Shown in pieces: positions 15,885-24,083 of a stretch of 40,503 nt of DNA. Numbering within the stretch: the first letter of the stretch is position 1; the number at the start of each line of letters is the position of its first letter. A program made the translations under genes and the position numbers. The notes below the pieces were generated by a model. The model searched no databases. It saw nothing but the letters and a program-made list of their open reading frames with translations, and was not told where the DNA came from. Source of the stretch: Gemmatimonadota bacterium (GTDB lineage Bacteria; Gemmatimonadota; Gemmatimonadetes; Gemmatimonadales; GWC2-71-9); contig QHUJ01000136.1 of the NCBI GenBank assembly GCA_003221895.1, positions 1 to 40,503 on the forward strand, in the 5' to 3' direction.

Positions 15885-16531
15885 CAGCCGAGCGAGCGGG
15901 CCGGCGGGCGGGCGGCCGGCTGCTTGCGGTGCTGTTGCTGCTACCCACCTGCCCCCTAGCCCGCTTGCCCGCTCAGGTTGCTCTGCACGCCACCGTCGGC
16001 GCCCGCTACACCAGCGCTCTCGTTCACGACTCCATCGTCATTCCCGTCGATGTGCAGCCCGCCATCGGCCCGGCGCTCGCACTGGCGATCAGTCAGCACA
16101 CCAGCAGCCCGTGGACGCCGGACGCCAATCTCGACGTCTCGTGGTCCTCGCTGCAGCGCCACGAGAGCGGTACAACGAGCAAGTTCAATTCGGTGACCAC
16201 GATCGCGTTCACAGTCGGTGTCCGTCGCGAGATCGCCCACGGTCTCACGGCACGCGCGGGTTTCGGCGCCATTAAGCATCTGCCGAGCGAGGACATCGGA
16301 ATGTTTCGGACCGGTACCGGACTGTGGGCACTCGGCACCGCGAGCCTCTATTGGACACCCTCGGCCCTCCGGGGAGTGTCGCGCGACATCGGCCTGTCGC
16401 TGCGCTACGATGTGCACCGGTTCTCTACCGCGGCATTGCACGCCGACGGATTCACCTCGACGCAGCTGGTCCATCGCCTGTCGCTGGGGATCGGGATGCG
16501 CGTTCTCGGGAAAGGCGCAACCGCGCCATGA
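15881..16531 (+). CDS. Small exported beta-rich protein (probable outer-membrane protein), probable CTG start
   Basis: About 216 residues. Read from CTG 15881 the N-terminus is an Arg-rich n-region (TAERAGRRAGGR), a hydrophobic core (LLAVLLLLP) and a cleavage site after RLPA. The mature part alternates polar and apolar residues with Tyr/Trp at turns (HATVGARYTSALVHD, GLWALGTASLYWTP, IGLSLRYDVHRFS) and ends in LSLGIGMRVLGKG, suggesting an 8-10 stranded barrel. I do not recognise a family. No ATG, GTG or TTG is suitably placed; GTG 15929 would remove the charged n-region. CTG overlaps the permease stop as CTGA. The stop overlaps the next start as ATGA. Its place in the metal operon suggests an envelope role. 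Confidence 0.65.
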   Translation: MTAERAGRRAGGRLLAVLLLLPTCPLARLPAQVALHATVGARYTSALVHDSIVIPVDVQPAIGPALALAISQHTSSPWTPDANLDVSWSSLQRHESGTTSKFNSVTTIAFTVGVRREIAHGLTARAGFGAIKHLPSEDIGMFRTGTGLWALGTASLYWTPSALRGVSRDIGLSLRYDVHRFSTAALHADGFTSTQLVHRLSLGIGMRVLGKGATAP

Positions 16532-17160
16532 AACGGCGACTGATCATCGGTGCCGTGCTCCTTGTGGCGTGCAGTGAACCGACTGCGCCTGGCCGTACGG
16601 CATGGTATAGCTTCGACTTCGCAGGGGACGTGTTCCGCTGGCCCGAGAGCCGGGTGCCCGTGCGCTACTATGCCGACACGCGGAGCAACATGCGCGACCT
16701 CGTCGAGCGCGCCATCGGCACGTGGGAGGATCAAGTCCTGTATGGCGAGTTCTCGGGTGAGATGGTCAACGATTCGACCGTGGCCGACGTGATCGTGACG
16801 TGGTTCGACAGCGTGCCGCCGAACGTGCCTCCCCCCCCGGATAACGGCCCGCCCGTGTTCGCGTGCGACGGCGTCACGACCTTACAGCTGGACAGTACGG
16901 GCACGGCGCTCGCGGAACCGATTCACACGCAAATCCGCATCACGACGGCGCAGGTCTACACCGCGGCGCAGGTTGCTGCCTGTTTACGGCGCGTGACGAT
17001 TCATGAGCTGGGGCACACCCTGGGATTGTTACAGGAGAGTCCCGACCAGCAAGACATCATGTATTCCACTGTGCAGGTATCGGCGCCGAGTGCGCGCGAT
17101 CATCAGACGGTGCAGGTGTTGTATCACACCGCCCCGACGATCGCGCCCGCACCCCGCTAG
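16528..17160 (+). CDS. Lipoprotein with metzincin-like protease motif, altered third ligand
   Basis: A 210-residue lipoprotein: KRRLIIGAVLLVAC gives a lipobox with Cys15. The N-terminal half of the mature part carries a matrixin-like strand (VPVRYYADTRSNMRDLVERAIGTWED). The zinc motif is HELGHTLGLLQ at 159-169, followed by DIMYS, which fits a metzincin Met-turn. Metzincins have HExxHxxGxxH/D; here position 169 is Gln. Either a different residue completes the site or activity is altered. Prolines at about 100-110 form a PPNVPPPPDNGPP linker. It is the last gene of the plus-strand metal operon (ATGA overlap with the previous gene). Its TAG shares a CTAG palindrome with the stop of the convergent protease gene. 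Confidence 0.75.
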   Translation: MKRRLIIGAVLLVACSEPTAPGRTAWYSFDFAGDVFRWPESRVPVRYYADTRSNMRDLVERAIGTWEDQVLYGEFSGEMVNDSTVADVIVTWFDSVPPNVPPPPDNGPPVFACDGVTTLQLDSTGTALAEPIHTQIRITTAQVYTAAQVAACLRRVTIHELGHTLGLLQESPDQQDIMYSTVQVSAPSARDHQTVQVLYHTAPTIAPAPR

Positions 17161-18827
17161 CGAATCCGCGCGACCACCAGGCGCGGAACGATCGTCGCCG
17201 AAAGCGACGCGCCTTCGGGGCCGCTGAAATGCAGGGTGAATGCCGCGCCGCCCGGTGCCTGCACCGCTCGCACGTATTCGCCCGATCCGGAGTGGAGCGT
17301 ACCACTGAGATTGACCGCGCTGCCTGCCGATAGGGGAGGCACCAGCGGATACGGCTGTGGAAAGTCCGCTGGGCGCTGGGTGTGCAACGACGCATACGTG
17401 CGACGGAAATGCCACGTCTTGTACTGGAGCTCGGGAGGAGTGGAGAAGCCGACGAGATCGGATACGTAGTTCGCCAAGGCCCACCGGCTTATCGTCTGAT
17501 CGAAGGGCTGGCCTGTCTTTGCTGCGACATTCGCCGCCCCGGTGAGATTGCTCTGCACCAGCTTGCCCGGCAGCGAATCGTTGAACTGATCGACCACATA
17601 GCGCACAAAGAGCCAGCTCGCTCCGATCTCCGCGAGTGAACCGGTGTCCTCGGGAATCAGGAGTGGTGAGCTGCCGGGATCGAGCAGGTACTGGTTTGCA
17701 TCATAGACCGAATTGAAGGCGTAATTGCTGAAGGTTGCCGTGTCTCCTTGGGCGAGATAACTGCGTCCCGCGATCTCTTCCGCATACTTCGAGAGCCCCT
17801 CATCGAGCCACCCCTCCTCGGAGTCCGCCCCCTTCACCCTCACATGCTCCACGAAGTTGATCATGTGCTGGAATTCGTGGGTGAACGTGACCGGCGTAGT
17901 ATGAATGACTTCCTGCGCGGGGTGCGCGCAGCTCAGCGTGCTGTCGGGATCAGCCACAATCGAATAGAAGATTTCGCCGTTGTTGAACTGCGGCGCGGCA
18001 ATGGGATCGAGATCACCGGAGAAAAAGAAGCCCGCGATGTAGCCGCTGCTGTGACAATGCGCCTTGGTGACGAGCTTGTTCACCACACCGGTCATCAGAA
18101 CAATGGCGACAGTGTTCGAATCGATATCGGAAACATGCCCAAACGCCACGGTATCGATTGGATACAGCCGCGTGTCAAAGACTTGCCGCAAAGAGTCGAA
18201 GTCGGCCGTCGCAAGACCGGGCGATGGCGCTGTGGTGTCGACATAGATCGCGATGTGCAGGCCGACTGACTGGACCCGGGCACCGACGCTCGCGAAGCTG
18301 GAGCAGGTGAAATTCGAGCAAACCTTGAACGTCCGCACACTCCCAACTGTCGGGGGACCGGCGGTCGTCGATGGCAGCGGCACCGTGGCCGGCGCTGCTG
18401 CGAACCCCGTGTGCAGCGGGTAGCGCCGCGACCGCGCCATCCCCCGGAGGAAATAGTCGAAGGCCGCTGCCGCCGCGCCATGACTTCCCCCGCCGAATGA
18501 CGCCATCTGCGGAATCGCGATCGACGCGGCCGGCGTCTCTGAGACCAGCGAGAATGGCGCGGAAACGATCGGCGTCGGCGCCGCCGACCACGGGAGCACC
18601 AAGTACTCGGCCGAATCGGTCATCGAAGCGTTAACCGGGAAGTGGACGCATCCGGAGTCGCTCGCGGGATCGAGCACCTGATACGCCGTGACGGCGAGCG
18701 CGATGTCGGTTCCGTGTGCTGTACATGCCAGCGGCCCCGGTCCGGGCGAGTCGTGGACGCATGCGGCGGCTGCGAGCAGCAGCAGGCTCGCGAGCGACCT
18801 GCTCGCGAGACGAGATTGCCAATTCAC
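17157..18827 (-). CDS. Lipoprotein zinc metallopeptidase, M30 (hyicolysin)-like
   Basis: A 556-residue exported protein. The N-terminus SLASLLLLAAAAC is a lipobox signal. The catalytic region has HEFQHMINF (His317, Glu318, His321) and then EEGWLDEGLSKYAEE, where Glu343 is the likely third zinc ligand, as in gluzincins; HE.QHMI.F plus WL.EGLS points to the M30 hyicolysin type. A Cys pair at about 190-195 (CSNFTC) may form a disulfide. The C-terminal ~100 residues look like a beta-sandwich. GTG 18827 is preceded by GGGAG at a usable distance. It lies 110 bases downstream of the TonB receptor gene with a possible promoter of its own. Function is inferred: cell-surface or periplasmic proteolysis. 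Confidence 0.8.
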   Translation of the reverse strand: MNWQSRLASRSLASLLLLAAAACVHDSPGPGPLACTAHGTDIALAVTAYQVLDPASDSGCVHFPVNASMTDSAEYLVLPWSAAPTPIVSAPFSLVSETPAASIAIPQMASFGGGSHGAAAAAFDYFLRGMARSRRYPLHTGFAAAPATVPLPSTTAGPPTVGSVRTFKVCSNFTCSSFASVGARVQSVGLHIAIYVDTTAPSPGLATADFDSLRQVFDTRLYPIDTVAFGHVSDIDSNTVAIVLMTGVVNKLVTKAHCHSSGYIAGFFFSGDLDPIAAPQFNNGEIFYSIVADPDSTLSCAHPAQEVIHTTPVTFTHEFQHMINFVEHVRVKGADSEEGWLDEGLSKYAEEIAGRSYLAQGDTATFSNYAFNSVYDANQYLLDPGSSPLLIPEDTGSLAEIGASWLFVRYVVDQFNDSLPGKLVQSNLTGAANVAAKTGQPFDQTISRWALANYVSDLVGFSTPPELQYKTWHFRRTYASLHTQRPADFPQPYPLVPPLSAGSAVNLSGTLHSGSGEYVRAVQAPGGAAFTLHFSGPEGASLSATIVPRLVVARIR

Positions 18828-18889
18828 TGTGAACGCTCCCGGTTACGCGCCAGCGGTACAGGGGGGACGGCGACGAGTGTGGTACCCCG

Positions 18890-18895
18890 ATTATC
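18890..18895 (-). promoter_or_regulatory. -10 box upstream of the M30-like protease gene
   Basis: GATAAT on the minus strand, five of six bases of the sigma70 consensus, would start transcription about 55 nt before GTG 18827. The -35 region 17 bp upstream is poor. Confidence 0.35.
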
Positions 18896-18937
18896 AAAAA
18901 GCATGCGCATTTTCCGTTCCCCCCTGGGTGTCTGGCC

Positions 18938-21268
18938 TCACATACCGATGGTGAGCTTCAATTGCACGCTGCGGGGACGACCCACCGAAGCGCCGCTGAA
19001 GAATGCGCCCTTGAGCAGATACTTGCTGTCGAAAACGTTATCGACGTACAACTGCGGGCGGAGTATCGTCCGCCCCACTGTAAACGCATATCCGGCGCTC
19101 GCGTTAACGATGAAGTTGGGATCCACGTGCGTGTTCTTGTTGAAGTCGAACAGGCCACGACCGTAGGTCGAATCGGGATCGTTACCGTTGGTCAGGCCGG
19201 TCCCATAGATACCTGTGGCCGACAGATAGAGCCCACGATTGGAGTAGACCGCACTGGCCACCCCAGAGACCCGCTGGTCGTGGTCCAGATCGAAGTATCC
19301 GGGCGAGGAGTCGGGCGGGAAAAAGCCTCCGGTGATCGGGTGGCTCCCGTAGGCGTGGTTGATCGCGACGTTGACATAGCCCGACACGGGCCCGGAGGGG
19401 CGAATCTCGAGTACACCCTCAAGCCCGGTGATGCTGACCTTCGCGATGTTCACGGATGTGACGATCGCGGTCCCCGATACGGTCGCGTCGTCGATTCCCG
19501 GCTCACTCTGCTTCTTGTACGCGGACAACTTGGTCACCAAACCGAACGGAAAGCGATGCACGTATCCGAGCTCGAAGAAATTGTCGCGCTCAGGCAGCGT
19601 CGGCGCGGCGACCACGCCGCCCTGCGACGTGCTCGTGATGGCGCGAAGGTCCTCGACGTTCGTCGGGAGAAACAGCCTGCCGTAGTAGATCCAGAACGTG
19701 TTCCCGGGATCGGGGAGGAAGCTCAGCTTGGCGCGCGGGCTCAGCTGATTCTGATTGCCCGCAAACGGTGCGTTGTGGTTGTCGAAGCGTACGCCGGCCC
19801 GAAACTCCCACTGATCGGTCGGCGCAATGGCGGTCTGCGCGTAACCGCCCACGTCGCTCCCGGTGAGATCGGAATTCGACGACGGTCCAGGCGACCCTGT
19901 GTTCGTCCGGGACGAAAAGTCCTCGTGGCCGCTGGTAAACTGCGCCAGTATGCCGGTCTTGAACTCGAGGCCGTGGTGCGGGCGCAGGGTGTAATCGACC
20001 TTTGCGCCGGTGGTATGGAAGTTCCGATCTTCGGAGATGATGTATGAATTTGAGTCGCCCGGGAACACGAACGTCGCGGAGTCGGTGACTCCGGGCGTGT
20101 AGGTGAGACTGCCGTCGCGGAAGAACCCGCCGAGGAACAGCTCCGAGGTCTTGCCGAGCGCGAGGTTTTCCTCACCGAGCTGATGTCGCCAGCCGACATT
20201 GACGAATCCGTTGACGTCCTGCTGATGGTCGTCGATGATGCCCTCCGCGGAATCGAACGGGACTTCAAAGCGTGTCCGCGAGCGGTTCACTTCGATGTTC
20301 ACGACATCGCGATCCGTGGCGGTGTATTGCAGCTTCGCGAAGCCAAAGACGTCGGAGCCGTTATTGTGAAAGTTCTCGACCACGTTGTTGAGTGTGTCGA
20401 ATACCACCGGCTCGCGGCGCATCTCGCTCGACTGCCGTGATCCGGAGGCGAAAAAGCCCCATCTGCCGCTGTTCGTGCTCAGCGTCAGCGCCTGACCGTT
20501 CGTCGATTGGTTAGTCGATGGGGATCCCGTCTGAAAGGACCCGCCGAAACCCGAGAACTCGCCGTGAAAGCCGCCGCTCGGAATGCGCGTGTTGATGTTG
20601 ACCACGGCCGCGTTCTTATTGCCGAACTCCGCGTCCCAGCCCCCGGTCTGGAATTCGATTTGGTTCACGACCTGCGGGTCGAACAGCTCGTTGAGGCTTC
20701 CCGAAATCCCGGACGGCACGGGGATGCCATCTACATAGTAGGTGTACTCGGCGTGCTGGCCACGGATGTGAACCTCTCCAGTCGGCGCCCGCGCCGCGCC
20801 GACGATGGACTGTTGCAGCAGCTGCGACGTCGTGTTCGTCGGAGCGCCGTGGTAATCGTTCTGTTTGAAGATCTGGTTTCCGGTACGGGTGTCGACGGCC
20901 AACGGAACTGAGGTCTCCACTTCGACGGCTGACAGACTGATCGGCAACGGCACGAGGCGAAAATCCGCCCGGCTGAATTCCTCCGTCGCCCCAACCGACA
21001 CATCGTGCGTCTGCGCGCGGTAGCCGAGAAACCGCACTTCGACGCGATAACTGCCGCTCGGCAGGTTGTGAACCACGAACCGGCCGAACGCATCGGTGAC
21101 AGTGGTCGCAACGACGTTGCCGGACTGCAGAACGCGAACTTCGCCGCCGGCCAGCGGTGTTCCGGCAGCACTGTCGGTGACGCTTCCACCGATGTCCCCG
21201 CTTGGCGGCACGCCTTTCGAGGGCGCAACCGCCAAGACAAATGCACTCAGCAATGTGAGGAAGTGCAT
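18938..21268 (-). CDS. TonB-dependent outer-membrane receptor with carboxypeptidase-regulatory-like N-terminal domain
   Basis: A 776-residue outer-membrane protein. After the signal (MHFLTLLSAFVLAVAPS) comes a beta-sandwich of the CarboxypepD_reg type (about 30-110: GGSVTDSAAGTPLAGGEVRVLQ, GRFVVHNLPSGSYRVEVRFLGY). The plug domain follows (about 125-235: SQLLQQSIVGAARAPTGEVHIRGQHAEYTYYVDGIPV) and then a long beta-barrel ending VQLKLTIGM. The final residue is Met, not the usual aromatic. ATG 21268 has GGGAGAG four bases upstream; a longer open frame upstream is not used. The gene preceding it encodes a small Cys/His exported protein and the one after it a zinc metallopeptidase. The ligand is unknown; metal chelate uptake fits the context but peptide or sugar uptake is possible. 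Confidence 0.9.
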   Translation of the reverse strand: MHFLTLLSAFVLAVAPSKGVPPSGDIGGSVTDSAAGTPLAGGEVRVLQSGNVVATTVTDAFGRFVVHNLPSGSYRVEVRFLGYRAQTHDVSVGATEEFSRADFRLVPLPISLSAVEVETSVPLAVDTRTGNQIFKQNDYHGAPTNTTSQLLQQSIVGAARAPTGEVHIRGQHAEYTYYVDGIPVPSGISGSLNELFDPQVVNQIEFQTGGWDAEFGNKNAAVVNINTRIPSGGFHGEFSGFGGSFQTGSPSTNQSTNGQALTLSTNSGRWGFFASGSRQSSEMRREPVVFDTLNNVVENFHNNGSDVFGFAKLQYTATDRDVVNIEVNRSRTRFEVPFDSAEGIIDDHQQDVNGFVNVGWRHQLGEENLALGKTSELFLGGFFRDGSLTYTPGVTDSATFVFPGDSNSYIISEDRNFHTTGAKVDYTLRPHHGLEFKTGILAQFTSGHEDFSSRTNTGSPGPSSNSDLTGSDVGGYAQTAIAPTDQWEFRAGVRFDNHNAPFAGNQNQLSPRAKLSFLPDPGNTFWIYYGRLFLPTNVEDLRAITSTSQGGVVAAPTLPERDNFFELGYVHRFPFGLVTKLSAYKKQSEPGIDDATVSGTAIVTSVNIAKVSITGLEGVLEIRPSGPVSGYVNVAINHAYGSHPITGGFFPPDSSPGYFDLDHDQRVSGVASAVYSNRGLYLSATGIYGTGLTNGNDPDSTYGRGLFDFNKNTHVDPNFIVNASAGYAFTVGRTILRPQLYVDNVFDSKYLLKGAFFSGASVGRPRSVQLKLTIGM

Positions 21269-21375
21269 GAAACTCTCCCGAAGTGAGCCACACACACACG
21301 CACTCCACCGGTTGAGGAGCCGTGCTATGAGGTCGTGTTTCGAATTGCGGTCGCCGCGGACGGCGGCGCCGTCAC

Positions 21376-21714
21376 TCAGGAAAGCGTGGGAGGAGCGCGG
21401 GAATCGGGGAGAGTGAGGTCGGCTGCTGTCGAGGACCGCTCGACGGCCGACGGCGTCGAGCGGATGCCCTGCCCTTGGCGCGTGCGCCAGACGACCGGCG
21501 CGCTGCGGGCGAACGGCGCCGCAAGGAACCGGTGGAATGCACAGTCTGCCGGGTGAACGCGGGCACAGGCGGCGGTGGAGTGCGACTCGATGTGCGCGGG
21601 ACCGCTGCGGTGCTCGAGGCGAGCGTCCGCCCAAGCAGCGGCGGCCGGGACGCTGAACTGCAACAGCGTCAGGAGAAGCAGCGTCGTGCGAACCACGAGC
21701 GAGCGTTTCCGCAT
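21376..21714 (-). CDS. Small exported Cys/His protein (DUF2946-like), copy 2
   Basis: A 112-residue protein. The signal peptide is MRKRSLVVRTTLLLL followed by a core ending SVPAAAAWA. The mature part carries Cys50-x3-His54-x3-Cys58-x2-His61, with HIESHSTAAC before it, and ends DSRAPPTLS. Aligned with the protein at 12346-12669, the blocks (V/I)E, TAxCAxxH, CAx(C/H) and RAPPTL(L)S match, so the two are probably paralogues, this copy having His in place of the last Cys. It lies 107 bases upstream of the TonB receptor gene on the same strand. ATG 21714 is preceded by TATTAT seven bases upstream, a leaderless-type start; ATG 21723 in frame is less likely. Metal binding is inferred. Confidence 0.7.
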   Translation of the reverse strand: MRKRSLVVRTTLLLLTLLQFSVPAAAAWADARLEHRSGPAHIESHSTAACARVHPADCAFHRFLAAPFARSAPVVWRTRQGQGIRSTPSAVERSSTAADLTLPDSRAPPTLS

Positions 21715-21721
21715 CGGCGGC

Positions 21722-21727
21722 ATAATA
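21722..21727 (-). promoter_or_regulatory. -10 box of the small Cys/His gene, leaderless spacing
   Basis: TATTAT on the minus strand is followed by seven bases and then ATG 21714, the same spacing as at pcm. It would drive the small gene and the TonB receptor gene. Confidence 0.45.
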
Positions 21728-21744
21728 CAATTCGAGACTCGACC

Positions 21745-21774
21745 TTGACAGCCCGAGTCACACCGTCTTAGCAT
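21745..21774 (+). promoter_or_regulatory. Sigma70-type promoter of the malic enzyme gene
   Basis: TTGACA at 21745-21750, an 18-bp spacer and TAGCAT at 21769-21774 (four of six). Transcription would begin near 21781, giving a leader of about 23 nt that contains AAGGA (21790-21794), nine bases before TTG 21804. It is the best promoter in the window. Confidence 0.65.
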
Positions 21775-21803
21775 AACCCCTTCTCAAAAAAGGACTTCTG
21801 TTC

Positions 21804-24083
21804 TTGTCCACCCGCCGCCAGGAGGCCCTCGACTATCACGCCCAGGGCCGCCCTGGGAAGATCCAGGTCACGCCAACAAAGCCGTTCAAGGATCAGCGAG
21901 ACCTTTCCCTCGCGTACACCCCGGGGGTCGCGGAGCCGTGCCTGGAGATCGCCAAACGCCCCGACGATGCCTACGTCTACACCACCAAGGGCAACCTCGT
22001 CGCCGTCGTCACCAATGGTACAGCAGTCCTCGGCCTGGGAAACATCGGCGCGCTGGCAGGAAAGCCGGTAATGGAGGGCAAGGGCATCCTCTTCAAGGCG
22101 TTCGCCGACATCGACGTGTTCGATCTCGAGGTGGGCTCGGAGAACCCGGAGGATGTGATCCGGTTTTGCCAACTCCTCGAGCCGACCGTCGGTGGGATCA
22201 ACCTCGAGGACATCCGCTCGCCCGATTGCTTCTATATCGAGCGGAAGCTCCGGGACACTCTGGGCATTCCCGTTTTCCATGACGACCAGCATGGCACCGC
22301 GATCATCTCCGGAGCAGCGCTGCTCAATGCGTTGACCCTCGTCAAGAAGGACATCGCCAGGATCAAGGTCGTGTTTGCGGGGGCCGGTGCCGCGGCGATC
22401 GCCACTGCCGAGCATTACGTGCGGCTCGGTGTGATCCGTGAGAACATCGTGATGTGCGACCACAAAGGCGTGATCTATGAGGGTCGCGAAGGACTCGACG
22501 AGTTCAAACAGCGCTTTGCCGGCGATACCACAGCGAGGACCCTTGCAGAGGCCTTGCAAGGCGCGGATGTGTTCGTCGGATTGTCGGTGGCGGGGATCGT
22601 GACTGGCGACATGCTGGTGGGCATGGCCAAGCGGCCGGTGATCTTTGCTCTGGCCAATCCGACTCCAGAGATCATGCCGGATGAGGCAAAGAAAGCGCGG
22701 CCCGATGCCATCGTCGCAACGGGCCGCTCGGACTTTCCCAACCAGGTGAACAACGTCCTCGGTTTCCCTTTCATCTTCCGCGGCGCGCTCGACGTGCGCG
22801 CCAAGAAAATCAACGACGAGATGGAGATGGCGGCGACGCGCGCGCTGGCCGCGCTCGCCAAGGAAGAAGTCCCCGAATCGGTCACGCGCGCGTACGGCAT
22901 CGATAAGCTCAAGTTCGGACCCGACTACCTGATTCCCAAGCCGTTCGATCCTCGGGTGCTCCTCTGGGTGGCTCCGGCAGTGGCCTGGGCCGCGGTCGCC
23001 TCCGGCATCGCCGGACGCATCATCGACGTGGAGGAATACCGCGCCGAGCTCGAAGCGCGGCTCGGGCCCGAGCGTCAGGTGATGCGCGGGCTCATCAACC
23101 GGGCACAACAGGATCCGCCGAGCATCGTGTTTCCGGAGGGCGACGACCCCCGCATCCTGCGCGCGGCGCGCATTCTCGCCGACGAAGGCATCGCGCGGCC
23201 GATTCTCCTGGGCGACGTCGACGCGATTCGTCGCCAGGCCGACGACGCCTCGCTCACGCTCGAGGATCTCGAGCTGGTCAACCCGGCGACCGCCGCCGAC
23301 CGCGAGGCGATGGGAAGGGAGCTGTGGCAGCGGCGCCAGCGGCGCGGCATGACGCAGCGGGAGGCGCAGCGGCGCGTGCTCGACCCGATGTATTACGGGT
23401 TGCTGATGCTGCGCGGCGGTCGCGCCGACGCCCTCGTCGCCGGTGAGGAGATCGACTATCCCGACGCGGTGCGCCCTGCCCTCGAGGTGATCGGCGTCGA
23501 GCCCGGACGCAAGCATGCCAGCGGCATCTACATGATGATCGTCCGCCAGCAGACGTTTTTCTTCGCCGACACGACCGTCAATATCGAACCGGACGCCGAA
23601 ACCCTGGCCGAGATCGCTTCGGCGACCGCCAAGTTCGTGTCCAAGCTGGGCGTCGAGCCGCGGGTCGCTATGCTGTCGTTCTCGAACTTCGGGTCGGTAA
23701 AGCACCCCGCTGCAGCAAAAGTGCAGCGCGCCGTCGCACTTCTGCAGGAACGCGAGCCCGACCTCCAGGTAGATGGCGAAATGCAAGCGGATACGGCCGT
23801 GGTCGAGCGAATCCTGACCCGGGTGTATCCGTTCGCCAGGCTGCGGGGCCCAGCTAACGTATTGATTTTCCCTGACTTAGATGCCGCGAACATCGCGTAC
23901 AAGCTGCTTGCCCGGCTTGGCGACGCCCAGGCTATCGGGCCTATCCTTGTGGGAATGGACCAACCGGTCCATGTCTTGCAAAGGTTGTCAGAAGTCCCCG
24001 ATATCGTAAACATGGCGGTGATTGCCGCCGTGGACGCCTTAGAGCATCGCCGCCAGGCGCGGCCAACCACCGAGCGAGCGTGA
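21804..24083 (+). CDS. maeB: NADP-dependent malic enzyme, MaeB type (malic enzyme + phosphotransacetylase-like domain)
   Basis: A 759-residue two-domain enzyme that decarboxylates malate to pyruvate with NAD(P)+. Residues 1 to about 430 are the malic enzyme: [56 protein letters not shown] and [12 protein letters not shown] for the dinucleotide. Residues about 440-759 are a phosphotransacetylase-like domain ([31 protein letters not shown]). In MaeB the latter is regulatory, binding acetyl-CoA, rather than catalytic. Length is normal. TTG 21804 is chosen because of AAGGA at correct distance and the [20 protein letters not shown] start typical of the family. The stop overlaps PEP carboxykinase (GTGA), coupling the two C4/C3 enzymes. 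Confidence 0.93.
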   Translation: MSTRRQEALDYHAQGRPGKIQVTPTKPFKDQRDLSLAYTPGVAEPCLEIAKRPDDAYVYTTKGNLVAVVTNGTAVLGLGNIGALAGKPVMEGKGILFKAFADIDVFDLEVGSENPEDVIRFCQLLEPTVGGINLEDIRSPDCFYIERKLRDTLGIPVFHDDQHGTAIISGAALLNALTLVKKDIARIKVVFAGAGAAAIATAEHYVRLGVIRENIVMCDHKGVIYEGREGLDEFKQRFAGDTTARTLAEALQGADVFVGLSVAGIVTGDMLVGMAKRPVIFALANPTPEIMPDEAKKARPDAIVATGRSDFPNQVNNVLGFPFIFRGALDVRAKKINDEMEMAATRALAALAKEEVPESVTRAYGIDKLKFGPDYLIPKPFDPRVLLWVAPAVAWAAVASGIAGRIIDVEEYRAELEARLGPERQVMRGLINRAQQDPPSIVFPEGDDPRILRAARILADEGIARPILLGDVDAIRRQADDASLTLEDLELVNPATAADREAMGRELWQRRQRRGMTQREAQRRVLDPMYYGLLMLRGGRADALVAGEEIDYPDAVRPALEVIGVEPGRKHASGIYMMIVRQQTFFFADTTVNIEPDAETLAEIASATAKFVSKLGVEPRVAMLSFSNFGSVKHPAAAKVQRAVALLQEREPDLQVDGEMQADTAVVERILTRVYPFARLRGPANVLIFPDLDAANIAYKLLARLGDAQAIGPILVGMDQPVHVLQRLSEVPDIVNMAVIAAVDALEHRRQARPTTERA

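Noticed and set aside
21768-23786. Long minus-strand open frame of about 670 codons
   Set aside because: It is antisense to maeB, whose motifs are complete on the plus strand. The product has a shadow-type composition.
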